Shown: piece by piece, positions 4,660 to 10,159 of the stretch
Layout of the letters: every line of letters starts with the position of its first letter
Numbering within the stretch: the stretch's first letter is position 1
Assembly: GCA_023392075.1 (NCBI GenBank)
Contig: JAEVZU010000150.1
Location: forward strand, 1-10,159
From: Bacillota bacterium
GTDB lineage: Bacteria; Bacillota; Clostridia; Acetivibrionales; DSM-1351
Length of the DNA: 10,159 nucleotides
Direction of reading: 5' to 3'
Program-made: the position numbers and the translations under genes
Notes under the pieces: generated by a model
What the model saw: the letters and a program-made list of their open reading frames with translations, nothing else
Databases searched by the model: none
What the model was told of the DNA's origin: nothing

Positions 4660-6051
4660 CTAATTCTGCCGGGAAAAGGTAATCCGAAATTCAGCACCTG
4701 GGTTTGAATTCCGGACCTCTATATGCCCTTTCATCACATCGGCTGAGGATTTTGCTATTGCAAGTCCCAATCCGAAATTTCCTCCTTTTCCTTTATAAAA
4801 CCGATCGAAAACATGTGGCAAATCCTCTTCAGGAATTCCTTTTCCATCATCGGCAATCCTAATATATGCATAATTTTCATTATTGAACAACGATATTTCA
4901 ACTTTATTTTCTGCAAATCTGATACAGTTGGAAATAATATTTATTATTACTTGTGAAAGCAGTTCTTCATCTGCTAAAACCTTGATATTACTGCTATCAT
5001 CTGTTAAGATCAGTTGTTTATTATTTTTTAAAGCCAGCCCGTTAACCCGTTGTACGAACTCACGCATCAAATTATTCAACACAACTATTTGAAGTTTGAT
5101 TTGATAGGAGTTATTTTCTATTCTTGAGAGCACCAGTAATTGTTCAACCAATGAAGTAAGTCTCCTGCTTTCATCACATATTATCTGTGCAGCCAGTACA
5201 TTGTCAGGAAATACTCCCTTCACAATACCTTCTGCATAGCCTTGAACCGACATCAGAGGAGTTCTCAGTTCATGAGATGCGTTCTGAAGAAAAGTTCTCT
5301 GGCTTTTATCATATTTTTCAAGGCTGGCAGCCATAGAGTTAATGCTGCTGCTCAATTCAAATATTTCCTCTGAAGTTGCTTCAGGCTCAATCTTTATGAA
5401 TTGACCCTGACCGATTTTTTTAGCGGCAGCATTAATCTTATTAATGGGAATAGAAATGCTCTTTGATATTATTAACGAAAGTGCAAGACCTATGATGGTA
5501 GCAATTGCCATGATACTTACAAGAACCAGATTTATAAGACTTATGAGCCGGTCGGCATTGTCCGTTGACAATATATATATGAGCTTGTAATCCAACTGCT
5601 TATTTGAATGTCTTGTAACAAAATAATTGCCGTTATCAATCCTGAGCCTTTGAGCAGACTTGATTTTATTGAAGTCAACAGACTTAACTTCATCAATTAT
5701 TTTTCCGGTTAAAAAGGAATCTTCCGGAATGTTTCTCGGATAAATAAGTTTTCCCTGTCTGCTGAAAAGAATTATTTCGGTTTTAGTCGCGATTTTTGAC
5801 GTTTTCAGTGCCGCCCTGAGTTTTGGAAGCGTATCGGATATACTCTTTTGATCCAGCCTCTCGAGCACATTATTGGCTATTTGCTGCCTGATAATGAAAT
5901 TTGTGGTTTCTATTGCATTGCTTAAATCTTCTCTGGAATTCCTGTAAATGTAAACCTGCATTATTATATTAAAAATGATCATTGTCACCAGAGGTATTAC
6001 AAAGATAATGATCATAAAAGGTATTGCTATCTTATGCTTAATTTTTATCAT
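4660..6051 (-). CDS. Sensor histidine kinase of a two-component system
   Basis: This membrane kinase passes phosphate to the regulator encoded just upstream. I choose the ATG at 6049-6051 (463 aa) because GGAGAG lies 8 bp before it; a GTG at 6060 in the same frame is possible. The order is a membrane helix (about 8-33), an extracytoplasmic sensor of some 135 residues, a second helix (about 170-194), HAMP (about 195-247), then HisKA with the H-box NASHELRTPL (phospho-His near residue 260). The ATPase domain has N-box ISNCIRFAENK, G1 DDGKGIPEEDLPHVFDRFYKG and G2 GNFGLGLAIAKS. All catalytic boxes are present. The gene overlaps the regulator stop by 14 bp, so translation is probably coupled. The sensor resembles no ligand domain I can name. 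A miniature repeat abuts the stop codon. Confidence 0.95.
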   Translation of the reverse strand: MIKIKHKIAIPFMIIIFVIPLVTMIIFNIIMQVYIYRNSREDLSNAIETTNFIIRQQIANNVLERLDQKSISDTLPKLRAALKTSKIATKTEIILFSRQGKLIYPRNIPEDSFLTGKIIDEVKSVDFNKIKSAQRLRIDNGNYFVTRHSNKQLDYKLIYILSTDNADRLISLINLVLVSIMAIATIIGLALSLIISKSISIPINKINAAAKKIGQGQFIKIEPEATSEEIFELSSSINSMAASLEKYDKSQRTFLQNASHELRTPLMSVQGYAEGIVKGVFPDNVLAAQIICDESRRLTSLVEQLLVLSRIENNSYQIKLQIVVLNNLMREFVQRVNGLALKNNKQLILTDDSSNIKVLADEELLSQVIINIISNCIRFAENKVEISLFNNENYAYIRIADDGKGIPEEDLPHVFDRFYKGKGGNFGLGLAIAKSSADVMKGHIEVRNSNPGAEFRITFSRQN

Positions 6052-6745
6052 CAGCACCACTCTCCGCTATTTTAAAACCAAACCCCCAAACAGATTCTAT
6101 TTTGACATTGCTCTGAACTGCAATAAGCTTCTTTCGAAGCCTCTTTACAACGTCATCCGTTGCTCTGGAATCCACATCAAAATCAAATTTCCATACATTT
6201 TTCAGCAATTCCTCTCTGCTCACCGCTCTGTCCCTGTTACGTATAAGGTAAGCAGTGAGAAGGAATTCCGTCGGAGTAATCTCCATAGGCTTTCCCCTGC
6301 ATAATGCACTTCGTTTATTAAAGTCCATAGTTATATCTGAAAAATTGATAATATTCCTTTGCAGATCCGGCAGTTTCTCCATTTCTATTCTTCTGAATAT
6401 GGCTTTTATCCTTACTACCAGTTCTATTGGAGAAAAGGGTTTTGTCAAATAATCATCGCTGCCCATTGTAATGCCGGTAATCCGGTCAAGTTCGCTATCC
6501 TTTGCAGAGACCATAACAATTGGAATATTACTTATAGTCCGGAGTTTACCGCATAAAGCCAGTCCATCGATGCCCGGCATCATAATATCCAGTATTACCA
6601 GGTCGGAAGGCTTCCTAACAAATTCGTCGTATAAATCATCACCGTTTTTAAAAGCATTTACAGAATACCCTTCATTTATCAGAAAGGATTTTATCAATTC
6701 CCTTATATTCTGTTCATCGTCAGCAATATATATCAATTTACTCAT
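6038..6745 (-). CDS. OmpR/PhoB-family response regulator
   Basis: This 235-aa DNA-binding regulator is the partner of the kinase that follows it. The receiver domain (about 1-118) has the acidic pair DD at 9-10, phospho-acceptor Asp53 in LVILDIMMPG, Ser80 and Lys102 in LTKPFSP. The winged-helix output domain (about 130-228) shows the family signature EFLLTAYLIRN..AVSREELLKNVW, DDVVKRLRKKL and the wing GFGFKI. The ATG at 6745 has only a weak ribosome site (GGGTGAT), so expression may be modest. Its promoter faces away from the secreted coiled-coil gene across a 178-bp gap. This layout suggests that the regulator controls both itself and that gene (inference). Confidence 0.95.
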   Translation of the reverse strand: MSKLIYIADDEQNIRELIKSFLINEGYSVNAFKNGDDLYDEFVRKPSDLVILDIMMPGIDGLALCGKLRTISNIPIVMVSAKDSELDRITGITMGSDDYLTKPFSPIELVVRIKAIFRRIEMEKLPDLQRNIINFSDITMDFNKRSALCRGKPMEITPTEFLLTAYLIRNRDRAVSREELLKNVWKFDFDVDSRATDDVVKRLRKKLIAVQSNVKIESVWGFGFKIAESGADDKN

Positions 6746-6774
6746 AAAGTATCACCCAAGCTTATCTTAACATT

Positions 6775-6804
6775 ATTATAAAATATTATTAACACATTAA
6801 TCAA
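6775..6804 (-). promoter_or_regulatory. Promoter of the two-component operon
   Basis: On the minus strand, -35 TTGATT (6799-6804), an 18-bp spacer and a perfect -10 TATAAT (6775-6780) give a leader of only about 23 nt. Two TGTTAA words 22 bp apart overlap it and could be regulator contacts, but TGTTAA is common in AT-rich DNA. Confidence 0.7.
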
Positions 6805-6834
6805 AAATGCCATAGTTTTGCCACAATTGTTCCG

Positions 6835-6864
6835 TTGTTTTAACCATAGGCCCTAAAATATAAT
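6835..6864 (+). promoter_or_regulatory. Promoter of the secreted coiled-coil gene
   Basis: On the plus strand, -35 TTGTTT (6835-6840), an 18-bp spacer and -10 TATAAT (6859-6864) are present. The -35 is a poor match (4 of 6), which leaves room for an activator. It is divergent from the two-component promoter, with 30 bp between the two -35 boxes. Confidence 0.65.
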
Positions 6865-6874
6865 TTAACCATAG
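6839..6874 (+). repeat. 11-bp direct repeat TTTAACCATAG, candidate operator
   Basis: Perfect copies of TTTAACCATAG occur at 6839-6849 (starting in the -35 box and running into the spacer) and 6864-6874 (end of the -10 and start region), 25 bp apart. A partial copy, CCATAG, lies at 6810-6815. OmpR-type regulators bind direct repeats, and their own gene lies next door, so this is a reasonable operator candidate. The 25-bp spacing is longer than usual for one dimer. Confidence 0.5.
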
Positions 6875-6895
6875 CCGGTAAAAAACCCGGCTATA
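6872..6895 (+). other. Leader hairpin upstream of the secreted coiled-coil gene
   Basis: ATAGCCGG and CCGGCTAT form a perfect 8-bp stem around an 8-base A-rich loop in the 5' leader. The stem is close to the transcription start and about 16 bp before the ribosome site. There is no U-tail, so it is more likely a 5' stabilising stem than a terminator. Confidence 0.55.
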
Positions 6896-6923
6896 AAGCA
6901 CAACATATTCCAAGGAGGTTTTT

Positions 6924-7466
6924 ATGAAAAAACTGTTTTCCCCTATTTTAACAGCGGCATTAATAACTGTAATGACAACTGCTGCATTTGCCGCAAATGA
7001 TACTGCTCCCGCACTGTCAAGCGGTGCAAAGACAGGAGTACTTCAGGCAAATGTGGAACAGAAGTCCAAAAGGTCTGAGTTCAGGTCTCAAATTGCTCCC
7101 CTTAAAGCAGAAAAAAAAGCAAACCGGGAAGAAAATTCAGCACTGCGTCAGCAAAACAAGGCGCTTCTTGAACAAATCAAAAATAAGCTCTCTGAATTAA
7201 AATCCGGTGAAACCAATCTCCCTGACGAAAAAAAAGAGCAGTTAATAACTTTAAGAGCAGATGTTAAAGCAATCGGAGCAGAGCTTAAAGCTACTGAAGG
7301 TCAGATTAAAACTGTTTTGGAAGCAAATAGAGACAGTGTGAAAAACATGGACCTGGAAGCCGTTCAGGCCGCTTTCGACCAGATTTACGGTATTCAGAGC
7401 AATAGGCACGAAAAGCTGGTTCACATCAACACCAAGCTTGCAGAAATGCTTGCACTGGTGGGATAG
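6924..7466 (+). CDS. Secreted coiled-coil protein of unknown function
   Basis: This encodes 180 aa with a strong AAGGAGG site 5 bp before the ATG. Residues 1-23 are a classic signal peptide: MKKLF, a hydrophobic stretch, then AFA before AND at the likely cleavage point. The mature part is almost all charged helix. From about residue 45 to 120 it is Lys/Glu/Gln-rich with heptad-like spacing (LKAEKK, LRQQNKALLEQIKNKLSEL, KEQLITLRADVKAIGAELKA), and a second helical part runs to about 175. It has no cysteine. The overall look recalls small exported helical chaperone-like proteins such as Spy/CpxP, but I see no LTxxQ motif and claim no homology. It lies divergent to the two-component system, so it may be a target of it. 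Confidence 0.9.
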   Translation: MKKLFSPILTAALITVMTTAAFAANDTAPALSSGAKTGVLQANVEQKSKRSEFRSQIAPLKAEKKANREENSALRQQNKALLEQIKNKLSELKSGETNLPDEKKEQLITLRADVKAIGAELKATEGQIKTVLEANRDSVKNMDLEAVQAAFDQIYGIQSNRHEKLVHINTKLAEMLALVG

Positions 7467-7494
7467 TAAATACTTATAAATTCCTATACTCTAA

Positions 7495-7535
7495 AAAAAT
7501 GCTTAAACCGTTATATTCCCGGTTTAAGCATTTTT
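7495..7535. terminator. Bidirectional terminator between convergent genes
   Basis: AAAAATGCTTAAACC (7495-7509) and its perfect reverse complement (7521-7535) form a 15-bp stem with an 11-nt loop and T-runs on both strands. It ends the secreted coiled-coil gene on plus and the DUF1858 gene on minus. Confidence 0.92.
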
Positions 7536-7576
7536 CAAAATTTTGATAATCTAATATTTTTGACTTATATTAAAAA

Positions 7577-7780
7577 TTACTTTCCTTCAAAATAGTTGTT
7601 GAGATCACCAATAAGCTTGTCAGCATCTATTCCATGAATTGCGCAGGCATCCTCAATACTTTCGCCCGAAGATGAAGGACAGCCCAGACAATGCATACCG
7701 GCATTAAGAAAAATCGGAACAGTTCCTCTATCCAAATTTAAAACATCAGCTATAATCATATCTTTTGTTACTTTAGCCAT
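7577..7780 (-). CDS. DUF1858 redox-disulfide domain protein
   Basis: This 67-aa protein consists of a single DUF1858 domain, also described as a hybrid-cluster-protein-associated redox disulfide domain. The start, MAKVTKDMIIADVL, and the motif GMHCLGCPSSSGESIEDAC are typical. Cys31 and Cys34 form the CxxC pair and Cys46 is a third conserved-looking cysteine. The fold is thought to be a small helical redox or metal-related module; its exact role is not known to me. A strong site, AAGGAGG, lies 9 bp before the ATG. It follows the fumarase beta gene by 109 bp on the same strand. It could be co-transcribed or use a -10 (TATAAT, 7833-7838) that lacks a good -35. It ends at a shared bidirectional terminator. 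Confidence 0.92.
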   Translation of the reverse strand: MAKVTKDMIIADVLNLDRGTVPIFLNAGMHCLGCPSSSGESIEDACAIHGIDADKLIGDLNNYFEGK

Positions 7781-7889
7781 TATAATAAACCTCCTTGAAT
7801 AATATTAAGCATTTTAACAACTACATAAAACTATTATACACTAACGGATTTTAAAAATATACAAAAATATATATTGAAAAGCATCTGTT

Positions 7890-8444
7890 TTACTTGATCT
7901 TCCTATATTTCGCCTTTCCTGTTTCATATAAATTGCTGCCGCTGCAATCTATTATTACCGTTAACGGCAGGCTTTCGACTTCCAGCCTTCTGACAGCCTC
8001 GGCACCCAGTTCGGGGAAAGCAATGATTTCCTGACTTTTAATGCATTCAGCCATCAGTGCTCCCGCTCCGCCTATTGCTCCAAAGTATACGGCGCCAAAC
8101 TGCTTCATTGCCGATATTACAGCTTCTCCTCTCAGTCCCTTGCCAATCATCCCTGTTTGTCCAAGCTCTATTAAAACAGGGGCATAAGCATCCATTCTGT
8201 AACTGGTGGTTGGTCCCGCCGACCCTATTACCTCACCCTCCCTGGAAGGACATGGTCCTACATAATAGATTGTCTGGTTTTTAATATCAAAAGGTAAAGG
8301 TTTATCTTCTTTCAATAATTCAATCATCTTTTTATGTGCTGCATCTCTGGCAGTATATATTATCCCGCTTAGTGAAACGGTGTCTCCCGCCTTAAAAGAT
8401 TTTACCGTCTCCCTGTCAAAAGGAGCAACTATATTGTGATGCAT
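7890..8444 (-). CDS. fumB: Class I fumarate hydratase, beta subunit (C-terminal domain type)
   Basis: With the alpha subunit this forms an iron-sulfur hydro-lyase that interconverts fumarate and malate. I choose the ATG at 8442-8444 (184 aa) because GGAGG lies 6 bp before it and family members start near ..APF; the longer open frame to 8495 lacks a ribosome site. Family marks are SGIIYTARDAAH (about 26-37), YVGPCPS (61-67), GPTTSYRMD (78-86) and GMIGKG (98-103), followed by a Gly/Ala-rich loop, FGAIGGAGAL. The length fits the split clostridial form. The sequence alone does not fully exclude L-tartrate dehydratase beta, which is a close relative, but fumarase is the likelier reading. It lies 183 bp after the alpha gene, with a structured spacer between. 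Confidence 0.93.
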   Translation of the reverse strand: MHHNIVAPFDRETVKSFKAGDTVSLSGIIYTARDAAHKKMIELLKEDKPLPFDIKNQTIYYVGPCPSREGEVIGSAGPTTSYRMDAYAPVLIELGQTGMIGKGLRGEAVISAMKQFGAVYFGAIGGAGALMAECIKSQEIIAFPELGAEAVRRLEVESLPLTVIIDCSGSNLYETGKAKYRKIK

Positions 8445-8495
8445 ATTAACCTCCATGAGCCACATTTGGTGGCCACAAAATATAATGAAATTCAC

Positions 8496-8541
8496 AGGTT
8501 AGTTTGAAAGACGTGCATTAGCAAAGTCTTCAAGCTAACCT
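8496..8541 (-). other. Long hairpin in the fumarase spacer
   Basis: AGGTTAG (8496-8502) pairs with CTAACCT (8535-8541). After one mismatch the stem continues TTGAAAGAC against GTCTTCAA with a single bulge, giving about 15 pairs around a 13-nt loop. It lies about 50 bp before the beta-subunit start. Confidence 0.7.
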
Positions 8542-8573
8542 CTGTTCCTCCCGTTCGGAATCCGGCCGGGAAA

Positions 8574-8599
8574 ATCTTATCTGAATATCTTATCAGAAT
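8574..8599. repeat. Tandem 13-bp direct repeat
   Basis: ATCTTATCTGAAT (8574-8586) is followed directly by ATCTTATCAGAAT (8587-8599), differing at one base. It lies just after the fumarase alpha stop on the coding strand. It could be a protein-binding site or a simple slippage duplication. Confidence 0.7.
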
Positions 8600-8627
8600 T
8601 TAGTGAAGCTATACATAAAGGCTCCAA

Positions 8628-9470
8628 TTATAATGAAACCTCGGCATGCCGTGTTACATGACAGTTTATGTTTACAGCTACCGGCAATCCTGCTATATGC
8701 GTCGGGTAAGTCTCAACATTCACTGCAAGAGCGGTATTGGTACCTCCGAGCCCGGCCGGTCCGATACCAAGAGTATTTATTTTCTCAAGCATTTCTGCTT
8801 CCAGCTTTCTTACATATTCAATGCTGCTTCTTTTATCAATAGGTCTTAATAAAGCTCTCTTGGCCAACAGGGATGCCTTTTCCATAGTTCCTCCTATTCC
8901 AACGCCCACAACAATGGGCGGGCATGGATTCGGACCCGCTTTATCCACCGTTTCCAGGATAAAGTCTTTTACCCCTTCTATGCCATCGGAGGGTTTGAGC
9001 ATTTTTAAAGCGCTCATATTCTCACTGCCAAAACCTTTGGGTGCAAGCTCCAGCTTAAACATATCTCCCGGTACAATATCATAATGGATAACAGCAGGTG
9101 TATTGTCTCCTGTATTGATTCTCTCAATAGGATCTCCAACCACCGACTTTCTCAGGTAACCCTCTTTATACCCTCTTCTGACACCTTCATTTATGGCATC
9201 TGCCAAACAGCCGCCGGAAATATGCACCTCCTGGCCCATAGTAACAAAGACCACAACCATTCCGGTATCCTGGCATATTGCAACCTTTTTCTCAGCAGCC
9301 AGTTCAGCATTCAGGAGCAATTTTTCCAGCACTTCGGTGCCTATGGGTGATTGCTCGGCGGACAGTCCTTTTTCCATTGCACTTTTTATATCCTTATTCA
9401 GAAAATAATTGGCGTTCATGCATAAATTTTTTACGGCTTCTATTATTGTATTAACTTCAATATCTCTCAT
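8628..9470 (-). CDS. fumA: Class I fumarate hydratase, alpha subunit (4Fe-4S)
   Basis: This is the iron-sulfur subunit of the two-part fumarase. I choose the ATG at 9468-9470 (280 aa), 5 bp after GGAGG and matching the usual MRDI..I...V start; an ATG four codons upstream overlaps that ribosome site. The three cluster cysteines are visible: Cys66 in VAICQDTG, Cys183 in NPCPP and Cys270 in NINCHVTRH. Other family marks are INTGDNTPAVIHYDIVPGD (about 118-136), PKGFGSENMSALKML and GVGIGGTMEKAS. The length is normal for the split form. In anaerobes it serves the fumarate-malate step of a partial citric-acid or reductive branch. It is first in an apparent unit with the beta subunit and perhaps the DUF1858 gene. 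The oxygen-labile cluster fits an anaerobic host. Confidence 0.95.
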   Translation of the reverse strand: MRDIEVNTIIEAVKNLCMNANYFLNKDIKSAMEKGLSAEQSPIGTEVLEKLLLNAELAAEKKVAICQDTGMVVVFVTMGQEVHISGGCLADAINEGVRRGYKEGYLRKSVVGDPIERINTGDNTPAVIHYDIVPGDMFKLELAPKGFGSENMSALKMLKPSDGIEGVKDFILETVDKAGPNPCPPIVVGVGIGGTMEKASLLAKRALLRPIDKRSSIEYVRKLEAEMLEKINTLGIGPAGLGGTNTALAVNVETYPTHIAGLPVAVNINCHVTRHAEVSL

Positions 9471-9523
9471 TAATGCCTCCATTGATCAATTATTTAACAA
9501 ATAAATGCAGTAAATCAGGCTAT

Positions 9524-9556
9524 ATCATCAGTGAAATAACATTTTCTACTGATAAT
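9524..9556. promoter_or_regulatory. Inverted repeat near the fumarase transcription start
   Basis: ATCATCAGT (9524-9532) and ACTGATAAT (9548-9556) are reverse complements with one mismatch, with 15 bp between them. They cover roughly +1 to +30 of the predicted fumarase transcript, a position suited to a repressor or a leader stem. There is no further support. Confidence 0.3.
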
Positions 9557-9559
9557 ATA

Positions 9560-9589
9560 ATTATACATATATTTTTAGTAACAAAACAA
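9560..9589 (-). promoter_or_regulatory. Promoter of the fumarase operon
   Basis: On the minus strand, -35 TTGTTT (9584-9589), an 18-bp spacer and a perfect -10 TATAAT (9560-9565) give a start near 9553 and a leader of about 80 nt. The -35 matches consensus at 4 of 6 positions. The region is very AT-rich, so the call is moderate. Confidence 0.55.
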
Positions 9590-9634
9590 CCTGAAAATGT
9601 TCATAAATTGTTCAAAAGGTTTGGGCAATATTAA

Positions 9635-9663
9635 AAGACAAATCAATAATATTCTAGTATAAT
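9635..9663 (+). promoter_or_regulatory. Promoter of the UspA-like gene
   Basis: On the plus strand, -35 AAGACA (9635-9640), a 17-bp spacer and a perfect -10 TATAAT (9658-9663) lie directly before the ribosome site. The leader would be only about 20 nt. It is divergent from the fumarase promoter, with 45 bp between -35 boxes. Confidence 0.65.
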
Positions 9664-9688
9664 TGTATATAGGAAAGGAGGTCATTTA

Positions 9689-10072
9689 TTGAATCCATCT
9701 GTATGTAACATATTAGTATGCGTTACTCAGCAGAAAACCTGTGAAAGGCTGATTAAAAAGGCTTTAGAGTTTTCAAGCGAAGGCGATTCGATATATATAA
9801 TTCACGTAGCAAAAGACAGTTGGAGCTTTCTGGACAATGACAAGGAGGGTGAAGCTCTTGAATACCTTTTTGGTATAGCAAAGTCCGTTGGTGCGAACCT
9901 CACTGTTCTTAGATCGGATGATATTGTGGATACAATTGTTGAATATGCCCTGGGGAATAAAATTGATATTTTGGTAATGGGTGATTCCAAAGGAGACCAT
10001 AGTGAAAACTATTTCTATAAATCATTAAAGTCAAGTTTAGATCACGTTGAAATACACGTTGTACCTAATTAA
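9689..10072 (+). CDS. UspA-like universal stress domain protein
   Basis: This encodes a single 127-aa Usp-fold domain. TTG (9689-9691) is the start: AAAGGAGG lies 7 bp before it, and the first in-frame ATG comes only at residue 97, too late to be a start. Strand 1 reads NILVCVTQQKTCERLIKKAL, close to the Usp domain found in KdpD sensor proteins, followed by GDSIYIIHVAKDS, an acidic segment LDNDKEGEALEYLFGIAKSVGANLTVL, and IDILVMGDSKGDHSE. The usual ATP loop G-x2-G-x9-G-S/T is not seen after VMG, so ATP binding is doubtful. Related stand-alone proteins are common in Clostridia and may sense nucleotides or bind partners. It is divergent from fumA. The exact role is unknown. Confidence 0.85.
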   Translation: MNPSVCNILVCVTQQKTCERLIKKALEFSSEGDSIYIIHVAKDSWSFLDNDKEGEALEYLFGIAKSVGANLTVLRSDDIVDTIVEYALGNKIDILVMGDSKGDHSENYFYKSLKSSLDHVEIHVVPN

Positions 10073-10159
10073 AACGTAAATTGATAAAAAGTTTCCTATT
10101 TTGCTGGTACAAATTAACTATTTTGCCTTCAAAGGCTTGACTTTAGCCAACTTTCATTA
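10073..10159. other. Downstream end of the window
   Basis: These 87 bp hold one short hairpin (GCCTTCAAAGGC, 10127-10138) without a clear T-tract. I see no gene start or terminator that I would call. Confidence 0.4.

Larger units (their letters stand above)
8445..8627 (-). promoter_or_regulatory. Structured 183-bp spacer between the fumarase genes
   Basis: On the minus strand this spacer holds, in order, a 13-bp tandem direct repeat (8574-8599), a GC-rich hairpin TCCCG/CGGGA (8549-8571) with a small inner stem, and a long hairpin (8496-8541) with AGGTTAG/CTAACCT at its base. No T-tract follows the stems, so they do not look like terminators. I recognise no riboswitch class. Roles in RNA processing, stability or subunit balance are possible (inference). 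It has no credible gene; a 7-codon frame after GGAGCC was dismissed. Confidence 0.55.

Noticed and set aside
8606..8627. Seven-codon frame (MYSFTKF) after GGAGCC downstream of fumarase alpha
   Set aside because: It is too short, and nothing suggests a leader peptide such as runs of a regulated amino acid.
8445..8627. Known riboswitch (c-di-GMP, THF or similar) in the fumarase spacer
   Set aside because: None of the conserved core words of those classes is present; only generic hairpins are seen.
8737..9084. 115-codon plus-strand frame
   Set aside because: It is a shadow of the fumarase alpha gene.

Overview
The window looks like chromosomal DNA from a low-GC, Gram-positive anaerobe of the Clostridia. 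The support is AT-rich intergenic DNA, strong GGAGG ribosome sites, consensus sigma-A-type promoters, U-tailed terminators, a two-subunit iron-sulfur fumarase, a DUF1858 redox-disulfide protein and a CD3324-family protein. A cellulolytic clostridium of the Ruminiclostridium type is my best guess, but that is inference. Most genes lie on the minus strand.

Layout: positions 1-135 hold the 3' end of an unidentified plus-strand gene. It converges on a minus-strand tRNA-Glu/tRNA-Asp pair with its own promoter, and a terminator that can serve both directions lies between them. From 1864 down to 670 (minus) there is a small operon: a 55-aa zinc-ribbon protein followed by a DUF2268 (HExxH) metalloprotease gene broken by two frameshifts and a stop codon. 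A short transposon-derived repeat sits in its 5' leader. Next come a 99-aa CD3324-family protein, a 38-aa peptide gene with its own promoter and terminator, and tRNA-Lys, whose terminator stem includes the tRNA's CCA end.

purA (adenylosuccinate synthetase) has a consensus promoter, a leader of about 117 nt and two tandem terminators. It is followed in the listing by a two-component system (OmpR-type regulator, then histidine kinase, overlapping). This pair is divergent from a secreted coiled-coil protein, and the short region between them carries an 11-bp direct repeat at the exported protein's promoter. The right end holds the fumarase alpha and beta genes, separated by a structured 183-bp spacer, then the DUF1858 gene, and finally a divergent plus-strand UspA-like protein that starts at TTG.

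The most notable non-coding theme is one family of TA-flanked miniature inverted-repeat elements (terminal repeat TACCCTCTATTGACAATGTA) in three states: a 176-bp copy 3 bp past the kinase stop codon, an 81-bp internally deleted copy between a promoter and its ribosome site, and a 25-bp perfect palindrome made only of the two ends. No transposase for them is in the window. I see no CRISPR array, phage module or evident defence system. The least-described items are the 38-aa peptide gene, the repeat family, and the fumarase spacer.
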